Shown here: positions 1-8,583 of the stretch, piece by piece | How positions within the stretch are numbered: position 1 is the first letter of the stretch | Layout: each line of letters opens with the position of its first letter | Assembly (NCBI RefSeq): GCF_017430385.1 | Contig: NZ_JAFRNB010000131.1 | Coordinates: 38,503 to 102,502, forward strand | Length of the DNA stretch: 64,000 nt | Source: Treponema sp. | Lineage (GTDB): Bacteria; Spirochaetota; Spirochaetia; Treponematales; Treponemataceae | Direction: 5' to 3' | Notes under the pieces: model-generated | What the model was told of the DNA's origin: nothing | Seen by the model: the letters and a program-made list of their open reading frames with translations, nothing else | The model's database searches: none | Made by a program: the position numbers and the translations under genes

Positions 1-1838
1 TTATCTTCGTTAGATGTCTGTGCAGTGACATTCAATGTATCTTTTTTGCCGTCACCGTCAGGTGAGAACAATGTGAAAGGTGTGCTCAAAGCAACGCTTG
101 GTGCGACAGTATCGAGGATAAACAGCTGAGAAGAAGTTTTTGCCTCGCTTCCGTTTGCAGATTTTGTCGCAAGGCTTGCAAAATATTTTCCGTCCTCGCA
201 TCTTGTTCCGTCCGATTTGAGGCCGTTCCAAGAAATTGAAGAAGGAAGTGATGTTCCGCTCTGCGCCCATACAGTCTCGCCGTTTATGTCCTTGACCTCA
301 ACAGTGTATTCGTTGATTGTGCTTCCGGCTTTTACGACAGGAGAAAGTTTGACAGAAGATTTAGCTTTGTCTGTTCCTGCAGGATTGAATGCCGTCGGTG
401 AGACAGCAAGCAAAAGCTCGGTCTTGCTTGTATCAAGGTTGATGTCGCTGACAGTTGATTCCGAAGAGTTTCCAGCCAAATCCGTTGCCGTAAGGACATA
501 TTTGTATTTTCCGTCTGCGGCAAGTTTTCCAGAATCATCAAGACCGTTCCATTCAACTTCATCTGGAAGGAATGAACCGAAATCAAACTGGCTGACAGCA
601 TTGCCTTCCGAGTCGATGATTTTACCTGTCCAGTTTTCAACAGGAGAACCTGCATCGCTCGCGGCTGACTGGCTGATTACCATGATGTCGGAATTTCCGT
701 CACCGTCAGGAGAGAATACGGAAGTTTTTGCCTTAACTTTTGCAAGCGGCGGAGTTTTATCAAGAGTGAATTCCGGAGATTTTACCAAATCAGGAACATA
801 TCCATTCGAGTATTTTGCGCTTACGACAGCCTGGTACAATCCTTCTGCGGCTTCTGAACCAGAATCAGTTTTGCCGTCGAAAATGATTTTGCTCGGAGGA
901 TTGTCTTTTCCGCTGTAAGTTTTTACGGTTTTTCCGCTCTTGTCGTTGATTTTTACAGACCATTCGACAAGTTTGTTGACTGATTTTGCATCAGGAACAG
1001 GAATTTTTACGAAGAAAGAAATCGTATCGTTGATTCCATTGCCGTTCGGAGAGAAATACTTGCTGCCAGAAATTGAAATGTTCGTAGCAGGTTTGTCGGC
1101 AGAATAAATGATGTTGGCGATTGTTGCAGGATTTGAATCATTGCCCGCACGGTCAGTTGCCGAAACTTTGTAAGTATAAACGCCGTCAGGAAGAGGGCTG
1201 CCAGAATCATCGGAGCCGTTCCACTCAAAGCTGAGCGGAGAACTTGAAGTCCATTTGTAAGTGCGGACAGCCTTGCCTGTTGCGTCGCTGAAAATACCAG
1301 TCCATGAGTCTTCCTCAGAACCGTTCTGGCGGATAGCAAGGACAGGTTTTGCGCCCTCACCGAAGATTTTTTCATTTGAAGAAGGTTGTGCAAGATCAAC
1401 CTCTGGCGGTGTATTGTCCACGATGACGACAAGTTTTTTTGTTTTTGCAGAATTGCCGTTGTCATCGGTTGCAGTAGCGTAGTAGTAATATGTTCCGTCC
1501 GGAGCAACATCACCGTCATCCATGATACCGTTCCATACGACAGAAGAAGGAACAGTTACGCCGGATTTTGGAGTGAAAAGAGCTTTCCAGAAAGTTTTGA
1601 AAGTGATTTTTGACTCTCGTTTTTCCTTGTTGCCGATTGTGCGGACAATATTGCCCTTCTCATCCTCGATGATGAAAGACCAGTCCTTGACATATCTGTT
1701 TTCCTTGATTTTGAAAGGAACTTCAAGGACATCCTGCTTGCCGTCGTTGTTCGGAGAAATGTAAACAGGAGATTTTTCTGAATAGGCGACTTCTGAAACA
1801 AGAAGAACCGCCGCAAATGCAAGAATCGATTTTTTCAT
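1..1838 (-). CDS. Secreted FlgD Ig-like repeat protein, 3' end outside window
   Basis: The frame is open from the ATG at 1838 to the window edge (612 codons, no stop), so this is a partial gene. It begins with a signal peptide (MKKSILAFAAVLLVSEVAYS). The mature part is built of repeats of about 100-130 residues. Each starts with a motif of the form SPNNDGKQD, SPNGNGIND, SPDGDGNSD or SPDGDGKKD and contains W-N-G-x2-D-D-G and L-x-D-G-x-Y-x-Y elements. These are typical of FlgD-type immunoglobulin-like domains (PF13860-like) in large secreted bacterial proteins. The start lies 2 nt after the stop of the UPF0164 gene, with GGGGAGAA as ribosome site, so the two are co-transcribed. A role in the periplasm or envelope is inferred; no enzyme motif is visible. 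Confidence 0.8.
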   Translation of the reverse strand, partial: MKKSILAFAAVLLVSEVAYSEKSPVYISPNNDGKQDVLEVPFKIKENRYVKDWSFIIEDEKGNIVRTIGNKEKRESKITFKTFWKALFTPKSGVTVPSSVVWNGIMDDGDVAPDGTYYYYATATDDNGNSAKTKKLVVIVDNTPPEVDLAQPSSNEKIFGEGAKPVLAIRQNGSEEDSWTGIFSDATGKAVRTYKWTSSSPLSFEWNGSDDSGSPLPDGVYTYKVSATDRAGNDSNPATIANIIYSADKPATNISISGSKYFSPNGNGINDTISFFVKIPVPDAKSVNKLVEWSVKINDKSGKTVKTYSGKDNPPSKIIFDGKTDSGSEAAEGLYQAVVSAKYSNGYVPDLVKSPEFTLDKTPPLAKVKAKTSVFSPDGDGNSDIMVISQSAASDAGSPVENWTGKIIDSEGNAVSQFDFGSFLPDEVEWNGLDDSGKLAADGKYKYVLTATDLAGNSSESTVSDINLDTSKTELLLAVSPTAFNPAGTDKAKSSVKLSPVVKAGSTINEYTVEVKDINGETVWAQSGTSLPSSISWNGLKSDGTRCEDGKYFASLATKSANGSEAKTSSQLFILDTVAPSVALSTPFTLFSPDGDGKKDTLNVTAQTSNED

Positions 1839-1840
1839 TT

Positions 1841-2920
1841 TTATTCTTCTCCCCACAAGATAACTTCAGGTGCTTTTCTGTCCTCAAGGCCGAGATTCAT
1901 GAGCACGCCGCCACTGACTGCATTGACATTCTTGTACATCTGCTTCCATGCTCCGGAAACTGTCATCTCGCTCTCAGCCCAGCCTTTTCGTGCGAGGTAA
2001 GAACCTTCTTTTGATTTGAACAGGAATTTGAAGCTGACTCCGACAGAAGGAAGGATATTTTTTGCATCGTAAGCGAATTCGCGGGCATCAAGCTCCCATG
2101 AAGAAGAGACTTTAAGGAAATCCCTGAACTGGAACTGAAGGCCGGTATCAACAACGACATTCTGGAAACCAGGATAAGAAAGGTCTAAAGAAGCTCCCAG
2201 ATTGAAATCCTGCTGTTTGATGAAAACTGCCGCAACGCCAGTACGGATTGTGCAGATTCCAGGCCATGCGTCAGGCTTTGTTCCATAATCTTCGTCTTTT
2301 GCAGATTTGATTCCGATAGTTTCTGTATTCGTAAAGACTTTTCCGAGATTGTTGATTGAAACACCGAAGCGCAAATCTGAGACAGGGCCGAGGTCGCCGA
2401 AATTGTAATAGGCTCCCAAAGCACCACTTGCAGACCAGTCAGATTTGGTAGCATCACCATAAAGAAGGCCGAAATTGCCTGAAATACCGACCGAAACCTG
2501 ATCAGTGATATCTTTTGAGACACCGCCGGTAAAATTGAGGCTGTTCCCGACAGGCATGTCGATGAATTCAGTCCATACGCCCTGGAAAAGAAGCGTTGAA
2601 ACGCACCATCGTGAAGGAATAAGCAAACCGCCGCTAATAGCACCGCCGAGTTTGTGGTCATCATCGCTGTTAGTGCTGACGAATGCAGTGCCGGCAGCAT
2701 CAAGAGTGATGCGCTGTTCCCATGCTGTCAATGCAGGGTTGTTGACTATTGAAGCCGGCGTAACGCCGAAGATTCCGCCACCACAAGCAGAATGTGCTCC
2801 AGTAATAAGCTGAGGTTCGGTAAGCCGAAGGACATTCTGACCTCCGGCTGGCGGGTTATACGCAAAAAGACCCGCGCAAATCAGGCTGGATGCAAAAAGC
2901 ACACCCAAAATTTTTTTCAT
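1841..2920 (-). CDS. UPF0164 family outer-membrane-type protein
   Basis: The 359-residue product has a signal peptide (MKKILGVLFASSLICAGLFA), then a Gly/Asn/aromatic-rich sequence with alternating polar and apolar residues, as expected of a beta-barrel. It resembles the treponemal UPF0164 family, which is related to FadL/PorV-like barrels; the assignment is from memory of the family. The N-terminal stretch with GGGIFGVTPASIVNNPAL and the repeated FGVSINNLGKVF-like strands support it. The ATG at 2920 is preferred over upstream starts because GGAGG sits 7 nt before it and the signal peptide begins there. It is the first gene of an operon with the FlgD-Ig repeat protein. Confidence 0.75.
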   Translation of the reverse strand: MKKILGVLFASSLICAGLFAYNPPAGGQNVLRLTEPQLITGAHSACGGGIFGVTPASIVNNPALTAWEQRITLDAAGTAFVSTNSDDDHKLGGAISGGLLIPSRWCVSTLLFQGVWTEFIDMPVGNSLNFTGGVSKDITDQVSVGISGNFGLLYGDATKSDWSASGALGAYYNFGDLGPVSDLRFGVSINNLGKVFTNTETIGIKSAKDEDYGTKPDAWPGICTIRTGVAAVFIKQQDFNLGASLDLSYPGFQNVVVDTGLQFQFRDFLKVSSSWELDAREFAYDAKNILPSVGVSFKFLFKSKEGSYLARKGWAESEMTVSGAWKQMYKNVNAVSGGVLMNLGLEDRKAPEVILWGEE

Positions 2921-3041
2921 ATAAATCCTCCAGAAGAAAAGCAGAAGAACCGCAAATCTTTTATAGGATAGCAAAAAAAAATATATTTGTCATTAAACAA
3001 AACTAAATTCTATATAATTGAAATAAAATTGCATAAAGCAT

Positions 3042-3070
3042 TTGACTTTATATCAATAATTTTGCATTAT
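3042..3070 (+). promoter_or_regulatory. Sigma70-type promoter, putative leaderless transcript
   Basis: TTGACT at 3042-3047, a 17-nt spacer and CATTAT at 3065-3070. The ATG of the next gene is at 3078, only 7 nt after the -10 box, and no Shine-Dalgarno sequence fits, so the transcript probably starts at or next to the ATG. Confidence 0.6.
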
Positions 3071-3077
3071 TTAAACT

Positions 3078-4622
3078 ATGGCAAACAAAGGATCATTCTT
3101 CCAGAAACTTTTGGACTCTCTGGTCGGCGGAAAAGATGCGGACGCCGCAAAGAAAAAACAGCTTAAGAACATCGCAAAAGTGCTCTCAAAAACACATTTT
3201 AAATTCTATAAACCAAGCTCGGATCAGGCACTTCCTGTCATGGGCAAATTCTTTTACGATTTGTACAAGGCTCTCTCTCCGTGTCAGATTCTGTTCAACA
3301 GTCAGCCAAATCCAAATCAGTACAAAACAGCGGTAATCAATTTCGGGCTTTCGGACAATCAGAAGGCCCTCATCGAGGAACTTTCCGAGGAAGCAATCGT
3401 CGAAAACTCAAAGAAAATGCCTTTTGACCAGCTCAAGGCAAAAATGAAGTCAGACATCGCGGCTTTCACAGGCGAATTCGATCAGGCTAAAATCCAGAAA
3501 ATCGACAGCCTTTACCGCCAGCTTTTGATTTTCAAATCATTCTGTCTTTTCGACTATTATTTCATCCTCAAAAAATTCGATTCAACAATCCGCGAGAACG
3601 AATTCTCAAAATCTCCGCGACTCAACGCAATCGATGCTTCATACATAGCAAACGACCTCAAGGATTTCCTCGCAGTCCTTTATTCAATTCCTACAAACGA
3701 AGACTGGACCGACCTTATCCAGCTTCTCAAGGCAATGCGTGGCGGAAACGAGCCTATCAAGGGTAGCCAGTGGACAAAAATCACGATGCGACTCAATCAA
3801 ATCAAGGCTTCACGCGTATTCGAGATGATTATCCAGCTCACAACAAAAGATCCGCTCTATGCCGCAAAATATGAAGAAAAACGCGAGCTGATTGTCGAAG
3901 ACTTCATCGAAAAAACAAAGAATGAGGCTCAGGAGGCAGTCAAAAAACTTGAGAATGCACAGAAGAATTCCAAGATTGACGCACTTCTCAAACAGATTTT
4001 CGGAACGACCGACATTTCTTCACTCCAGTATTACACAGACGAGCAGAGCGCGTATTTCCTCAAAAAGAATCTCGGTGGATTTGAATTCACAAAACCGCTC
4101 AACTACCTCAAAGCATTTCTTCTTGAATATGTCAAAAGGGATGTCCGACAGTATGCGGATTTGGTTCTTGTGCGCGGAAAATGGACGACCTCGCCTTTTA
4201 CGGCAGAAATGAGCGACGCTTACAACGCAATTCTTGAATACTCAGAAAAAATCACGATTTTCGACAAAAAACTTTCTGAAGAAGACGGCGAATACGGCAA
4301 AAAGCTCAAGACTCTTCTTCCACGGGCAGACCGGGACAAGGAAGCAGCAAACATCATCAAAACAACATTGCGCGACAACAACAACATTGCGCGTGAATAT
4401 ATCGTAAGCGCGACAAAGCAGCTGATTATTTTCGCAAAGATTACAAAACTTCTTATCGAGGATTATCAGAAAAACCGACCGGAGCTTATGACAAACTGGA
4501 AGGAGCTTGAACGATTCGCCGAAACTCCAATCGCAGAGCTTGGCGTAAATGTCTACAAAAAGATTTATCTGGTTGTTCAGCTCATGCAAGGGCTTGTCGG
4601 TAGCGGCGCACAGCAGAGCTAA
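3078..4622 (+). CDS. Conserved spirochaete hypothetical protein (DUF5312-like)
   Basis: The 514-residue product has no signal peptide and no membrane segment and is rich in Lys and charged helices, so it is probably cytoplasmic and mostly alpha-helical. The overall appearance and length match a Treponema family I recall as DUF5312, whose function is unknown; this is memory, not a search. The ATG at 3078 begins MANKGSFFQKLLDSLVGG. It is monocistronic: a promoter ends 7 nt upstream and the convergent peptidase gene ends 4 nt after the stop. Confidence 0.6.
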   Translation: MANKGSFFQKLLDSLVGGKDADAAKKKQLKNIAKVLSKTHFKFYKPSSDQALPVMGKFFYDLYKALSPCQILFNSQPNPNQYKTAVINFGLSDNQKALIEELSEEAIVENSKKMPFDQLKAKMKSDIAAFTGEFDQAKIQKIDSLYRQLLIFKSFCLFDYYFILKKFDSTIRENEFSKSPRLNAIDASYIANDLKDFLAVLYSIPTNEDWTDLIQLLKAMRGGNEPIKGSQWTKITMRLNQIKASRVFEMIIQLTTKDPLYAAKYEEKRELIVEDFIEKTKNEAQEAVKKLENAQKNSKIDALLKQIFGTTDISSLQYYTDEQSAYFLKKNLGGFEFTKPLNYLKAFLLEYVKRDVRQYADLVLVRGKWTTSPFTAEMSDAYNAILEYSEKITIFDKKLSEEDGEYGKKLKTLLPRADRDKEAANIIKTTLRDNNNIAREYIVSATKQLIIFAKITKLLIEDYQKNRPELMTNWKELERFAETPIAELGVNVYKKIYLVVQLMQGLVGSGAQQS

Positions 4623-4625
4623 AAG

Positions 4626-5108
4626 CTAGGCGATTACCCAAAACAGCAGCATAGAAAGCAGGCTTCCGGCCGTAATAAAAGGTACGAACGGAATTGCGAA
4701 CAGAGGCCTGTGGATATGCTGCTTTTTTTTGATATTCTGAACAACCGCCAGGAACAGATAATACAGCACGCCGAGCAACGCCGCAAAAACAGTAGCGATT
4801 ATATTCATGTAAAAGCCTGTGTACAATGCGGAAAACATTCCGAAAAACACATCACCAAAACCAAGTCCGCCGGCAGTCAGAACTCTTGTGCAGAAATAAA
4901 TTAAAAAAGCCGATGCGAGCGCAACGGCAAGATTCTTAAAATATGGAAGGAAAGGCTGGCTAAGAACAAAAAACCTGCAGAAAATAATTGCTAAAGCCCC
5001 GAAAGCCAGAAACGGCAACGAAATCCTGAATTTCCTTGAATCCATGAATGACGAAGGCAAGGCGAATACAAGATATGCGAGGCTGAGAATCAGCAGGCTT
5101 TTATTCAT
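4626..5108 (-). CDS. Prepilin-type A24 aspartic peptidase, minimal form
   Basis: The 160-residue integral membrane protein has about six hydrophobic segments and the two A24 peptidase signatures: an Asp followed by a basic stretch and I/L-P (SFMDSRKFRISLPF, about residues 21-34) and the GxGD motif (GGLGFGDVFFG, about residues 80-90). It lacks the N-terminal methylase domain of full prepilin peptidases and so resembles TadV/CpaA-type enzymes. These cleave type IV pilin-like leader peptides at the inner membrane. No pilin or secretion ATPase is near. The start is 9 nt after the stop of the 1114-residue membrane protein, with AGGAA upstream, so the two are co-transcribed. Confidence 0.7.
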   Translation of the reverse strand: MNKSLLILSLAYLVFALPSSFMDSRKFRISLPFLAFGALAIIFCRFFVLSQPFLPYFKNLAVALASAFLIYFCTRVLTAGGLGFGDVFFGMFSALYTGFYMNIIATVFAALLGVLYYLFLAVVQNIKKKQHIHRPLFAIPFVPFITAGSLLSMLLFWVIA

Positions 5109-5117
5109 TTAAAATTC

Positions 5118-8100
5118 CTAGCGTAGAATAGAGTCAACGAGTTTTTTAAAATCCATATTGAGGGAAAGTTTGTTTGGCTGAGAAAACTCCGTGACATGGA
5201 AAGTTCCGTCGCTGTCCTGAACGATAGCATCGCCCATAGCTGGAGCAAGTTCCATAAGTTCTGAGTTCATATCTGAACCAAATTTTGTAAACATAAAAGG
5301 CATATTTTCTCCCGGATATTCCAGAGGCACCACATAGTCCGCATCATCAAGCGGATCCTCATCTTCGGCAGGCTCAGAGGCAACTTCCTCAGACGGCGCA
5401 GGCTCTTCAATTTCAGTATATTGAATTTCGGCAGATTCTTCTTTTTCTTCACTAAATTTTTCAGATTCTTGCGAAATTTCGTCATGAATTTCGTCAGAGA
5501 GTGATGGATTTTCATCTTGATTTTCGTCGGTGGCTGCTGGATTCTCATCCGGAATGTCATTCGAGATTTCATCAGATTCACCCGGATTCTCATCAGATTC
5601 AATCGGATTCTCATCTTGATTTTCGTCAATGGCTGCAGGATTCTCAAAAATAACTTCGTTTTCTTCATCATTCTCCTCAGGAACTGACTCGTACATATCA
5701 TCGTCAGAATCATCTTCATCCAGGCCAGAATAATCGACAGAAGCCGCAACGAAATTTTCAGCCGCACTTCCGTCAGAATCGTCGCTCACAATGTCAGACG
5801 AAGGCACACCGAATTCAATTTTCTCAAGAAGAACCTCATCCTTGTAAACATCATCGTCCGAGGAAACATTGTTGTCCAGCAAATGCGGGATGTATTCTTC
5901 TGGATCAACGATTTTAGGCTCCTCACCTTTCTTTGTCGGATCAAATGTTTCAAGTTCCTCAAGATTTGTATCAACCTCATCGATTGAGCGGGCAGCATCC
6001 TTGAGTTTTTCAATATCATGCAGCTCTGAGTTTGTGAATTTTCGGCTCAAGCCTTCAGAGTCAAGTTCTTCATTATCATCATCGTTTAAATGAGGCGGGC
6101 GTTCTGGAAGTGCAGCGAGTGTCCGTGCCATATCAAGGGCCTGTTCCTCGTGCTCGGAAACTTCCGGGAGCATTTCAAGCTCTTCGTCAAACTTCTGAAG
6201 CCGCTCTTCTTCCGTAACGGTAGAAAAATTAGTCTCTTCGCCATCATCGCCAGCATCACGGCCGTCACCAATCCGAAGCTCTTCCTGGATGTCAGATATA
6301 GGCTCAAGCTCATCGCTAACATCAGCCTCAGAAACCACGCCAGAAAGTTCTTCTATTTCATCAAGCTCTTCGGCTTCTTCAACGGACTCAACTTCCTCAA
6401 CAGTGTCAGCATCTTCTACTACATCGAGCGATTCAACATCTTCCGCCTCAGGAATCTCTTCCACAGCATCAAGTTCTTCGGCTTCTTCAACGGATTCTGC
6501 CTCTGGGATTTCTTCCGCATCTTCAACGGACTCAACTTCTTCAACAGATTCGGCATTCTCTAATTCATCGAGCGATTCTACATCTTCCGCCTCAGGAATT
6601 TCTTCCACAGCATCAAGCTCTTCGGCTTCTTCAACAGATTCAACATCTTCGACCGACTCAACTTCTTCAACAGATTCCGCATCCTCTACTTCATCAAGTG
6701 ATTCAACATCTTCCGCCTCAGGGATTTCTTCAACTTCATCAAGGTCGTCGGCTTCTTCAACGGATTCAACTTCCTCAACAGTTTCAGCTTCTTCTACTTC
6801 ATCAAGTGATTCAACATCTTCAACAGACTCGACTTCCTCAACCGATTCCGCTTCCGAAACTTCTTCTACTTCATCAAGTTCTTCGGTCTCTTCAACATCA
6901 TCCGCCTGAGGGATTTCTTCGACATCATCAACATCTTTCGCCCGAGGACTTTCCCCAACATCACTCCTAACTCCTAACTTCTCACTCCTAACTCTCTCCC
7001 CCATCTCCTCAAAATTGCTCATTGCTAATTGCTCATTTCTAATTATCTTCTGCTCACTACTAACCGCCGCATTAATCTGAATCTTTCCGTTTTCCAAAAT
7101 ATCTTCTAGCGACGAGCGAACAATTTTTTTGAGTTCTTCGGCATTGATGACTGGGGCTGCATGAGACGAAATTGAGAGGGGAGAAGATTCACCGAATGAT
7201 GCAAGCATTTCCTGCCAGTAACTTTCAAAAATTGATTTGAATTCGGCGGCGTGCTTTTCACCTTTTTTGCCAAGAGATTTTAAAATACGCCTTTCAAGGA
7301 CTGGCTTCTGCTCAGCAAGGTATTCTGGAGACTTCCCATCACCCATTTTTTTGTAACCGATGAAAAATTCATTCTCATAGCGGCGAACTTTGTCACGGAT
7401 TACGACGATATCATCATGCTTGAAGCTCAGAATCAGGAAAATTGCAAGATACAGCGTGACAAATGCCGTGACAAGCAGCAAAATTCTTATGTAAGGCGGG
7501 AATTTCAGTTCGTTTTCATCATAAAGAAGCGTGATAAAGCCAAAATCTTCGCGGGAATTTTTGTACGAGAACGCACAGACTGAATTATTTTTTGATTTGT
7601 CCAGGATTTCACTTTCTTCGCCGGGAGTTTTCATGAGGTTTTCGGCAGGCTTCAGCTTCCAGAAAGTTTCGGTGCCAGAACGCCAGTTTTCGAGGATTTC
7701 TTTTTCGATTGAAAGCTTACCGTAATTTGGAAGCCCGAACACAAATCCACCGAAGCCATCGAATTTTTCTTTTTGATTTTTCTGCGCGGTGACAAGTTTT
7801 GCAAATCCTTTGATGTCAATAAGATTGCGGTTGTACAAGAACTGGCTGAAATTCACAGCATCACAGTAAAAGAGAATCGTACCGGTGAATTCATTTTGAG
7901 TATTATAGAAAGGAAGTGAAAAAATCAGCCTGTTTTTGTCACCGTCCTTTATTATCCGGCATTTTGAATCAGATGGAGCGGCCTGTTCGACAAGTCTTTT
8001 TGAATGAACGGAATCGTAGCTAAGTTCGTCCATTGAATCATAATTACGGTAAGAAATGCCTTTGCTGCCAGAAATTATGTCGGATTGAAATGTCGAGTAA

Positions 8101-8462
8101 TAGACATTGCGGCCATTGTCATCGATGATTCGGATTCCGAAAAGTGCCTGAGTTGATGTTACGAGCTGGGCACGAAGAATCTCACGATTTTTTGCGGATT
8201 CATCACTTGGGCGCGTCTCTGCGTATGTTTTTACATCGGGAGAGACGGAAAACGCGTCGAACCGCTTCATGAGAGTATCGAAATATTCGTTTTGAGCCGC
8301 TGCAATCTCGTCGATTTTCTTTTGCTTGATTTCCTGCACAATCGGCTGATAAAAATTCACTTCGAGGAGGTCAAAAAGCCCCGAAAAAGCGACAACCGTA
8401 AACGCGCAGAACGCAAGAACTGAAATCAAAAGACTGAAAGCGACCTTCTGGCCAGAAGACAT
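5118..8462 (-). CDS. Membrane protein with Cache-like sensor region and long acidic repeats
   Basis: The 1114-residue product has a transmembrane segment near the N terminus (about 7-29), an extracytoplasmic region of about 300 residues resembling a double-Cache-like ligand domain, a second membrane segment (about 333-352), and then a long cytoplasmic tail. The tail contains (i) about residues 467-501 encoded by a 7-nt-period DNA repeat, (ii) about 200 residues of E-V-E-S-V-E-x-V/A-E repeats, and (iii) a second acidic D-E-N-P-x-x-x-D-E-N repeat. There is no HAMP, kinase, GGDEF or methyl-accepting signature. Topology suggests signal input from outside and a low-complexity, strongly negative cytoplasmic scaffold; the role is unknown. 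The start ATG at 8462 has no clear ribosome site. Confidence 0.65.
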   Translation of the reverse strand: MSSGQKVAFSLLISVLAFCAFTVVAFSGLFDLLEVNFYQPIVQEIKQKKIDEIAAAQNEYFDTLMKRFDAFSVSPDVKTYAETRPSDESAKNREILRAQLVTSTQALFGIRIIDDNGRNVYYSTFQSDIISGSKGISYRNYDSMDELSYDSVHSKRLVEQAAPSDSKCRIIKDGDKNRLIFSLPFYNTQNEFTGTILFYCDAVNFSQFLYNRNLIDIKGFAKLVTAQKNQKEKFDGFGGFVFGLPNYGKLSIEKEILENWRSGTETFWKLKPAENLMKTPGEESEILDKSKNNSVCAFSYKNSREDFGFITLLYDENELKFPPYIRILLLVTAFVTLYLAIFLILSFKHDDIVVIRDKVRRYENEFFIGYKKMGDGKSPEYLAEQKPVLERRILKSLGKKGEKHAAEFKSIFESYWQEMLASFGESSPLSISSHAAPVINAEELKKIVRSSLEDILENGKIQINAAVSSEQKIIRNEQLAMSNFEEMGERVRSEKLGVRSDVGESPRAKDVDDVEEIPQADDVEETEELDEVEEVSEAESVEEVESVEDVESLDEVEEAETVEEVESVEEADDLDEVEEIPEAEDVESLDEVEDAESVEEVESVEDVESVEEAEELDAVEEIPEAEDVESLDELENAESVEEVESVEDAEEIPEAESVEEAEELDAVEEIPEAEDVESLDVVEDADTVEEVESVEEAEELDEIEELSGVVSEADVSDELEPISDIQEELRIGDGRDAGDDGEETNFSTVTEEERLQKFDEELEMLPEVSEHEEQALDMARTLAALPERPPHLNDDDNEELDSEGLSRKFTNSELHDIEKLKDAARSIDEVDTNLEELETFDPTKKGEEPKIVDPEEYIPHLLDNNVSSDDDVYKDEVLLEKIEFGVPSSDIVSDDSDGSAAENFVAASVDYSGLDEDDSDDDMYESVPEENDEENEVIFENPAAIDENQDENPIESDENPGESDEISNDIPDENPAATDENQDENPSLSDEIHDEISQESEKFSEEKEESAEIQYTEIEEPAPSEEVASEPAEDEDPLDDADYVVPLEYPGENMPFMFTKFGSDMNSELMELAPAMGDAIVQDSDGTFHVTEFSQPNKLSLNMDFKKLVDSILR
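6310..6910 (-). repeat. Coding tandem repeat, Glu/Val/Ser-rich
   Basis: Inside the 1114-residue membrane protein gene, units of about 45 residues recur. Each combines a segment like EELDAVEEIPEAEDVESLD with a segment like VEDAESVEEVESVED. The array has at least three imperfect units. Such arrays change length by slippage and recombination. The opposite strand reads as a Ser/Thr-rich open frame that is only a shadow. Confidence 0.8.
6961..7064 (-). repeat. 7-nt-period repeat inside coding sequence
   Basis: Read on the gene strand, the DNA has units such as GTTAGGA, GTGAGAA, ATGAGCA and ATTAGCA in a 7-nt period. The same type of sequence lies between genes elsewhere in the window (near 41491, 9961 and 16640) and inside murB. 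Here it encodes about 34 residues just before the acidic repeats. Confidence 0.75.
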
Positions 8463-8544
8463 ACTTTTATATATTTTCGGCTAAATTTTATAGAAAATCA
8501 ACATGAAAGAAAGCGAAAACTGAAACTTAGTTTTTTTTGAGAAT

Positions 8545-8577
8545 CAGTGTACATCCGTGTTAATCTGTGGTTAAATA
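8545..8577 (+). repeat. NTCYGTG short-period repeat, single arm
   Basis: Three units with a 10-nt period (ATCAGTGTAC, ATCCGTGTTA, ATCTGTGGTT) lie just upstream of hflX. The family appears as full inverted repeats at 54355, 59921 and 63189. Confidence 0.65.
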
Positions 8578-8583
8578 TTCACC

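Noticed and set aside
217..918. Plus-strand open frame of 233 codons
   Set aside because: It lies antisense to the FlgD-Ig repeat gene, which has a signal peptide, clear repeats and a ribosome site.
6289..6909. Ser/Thr-rich plus-strand frame of 206 codons
   Set aside because: It is the complement of the acidic coding repeat; the repeated DNA keeps all frames open.
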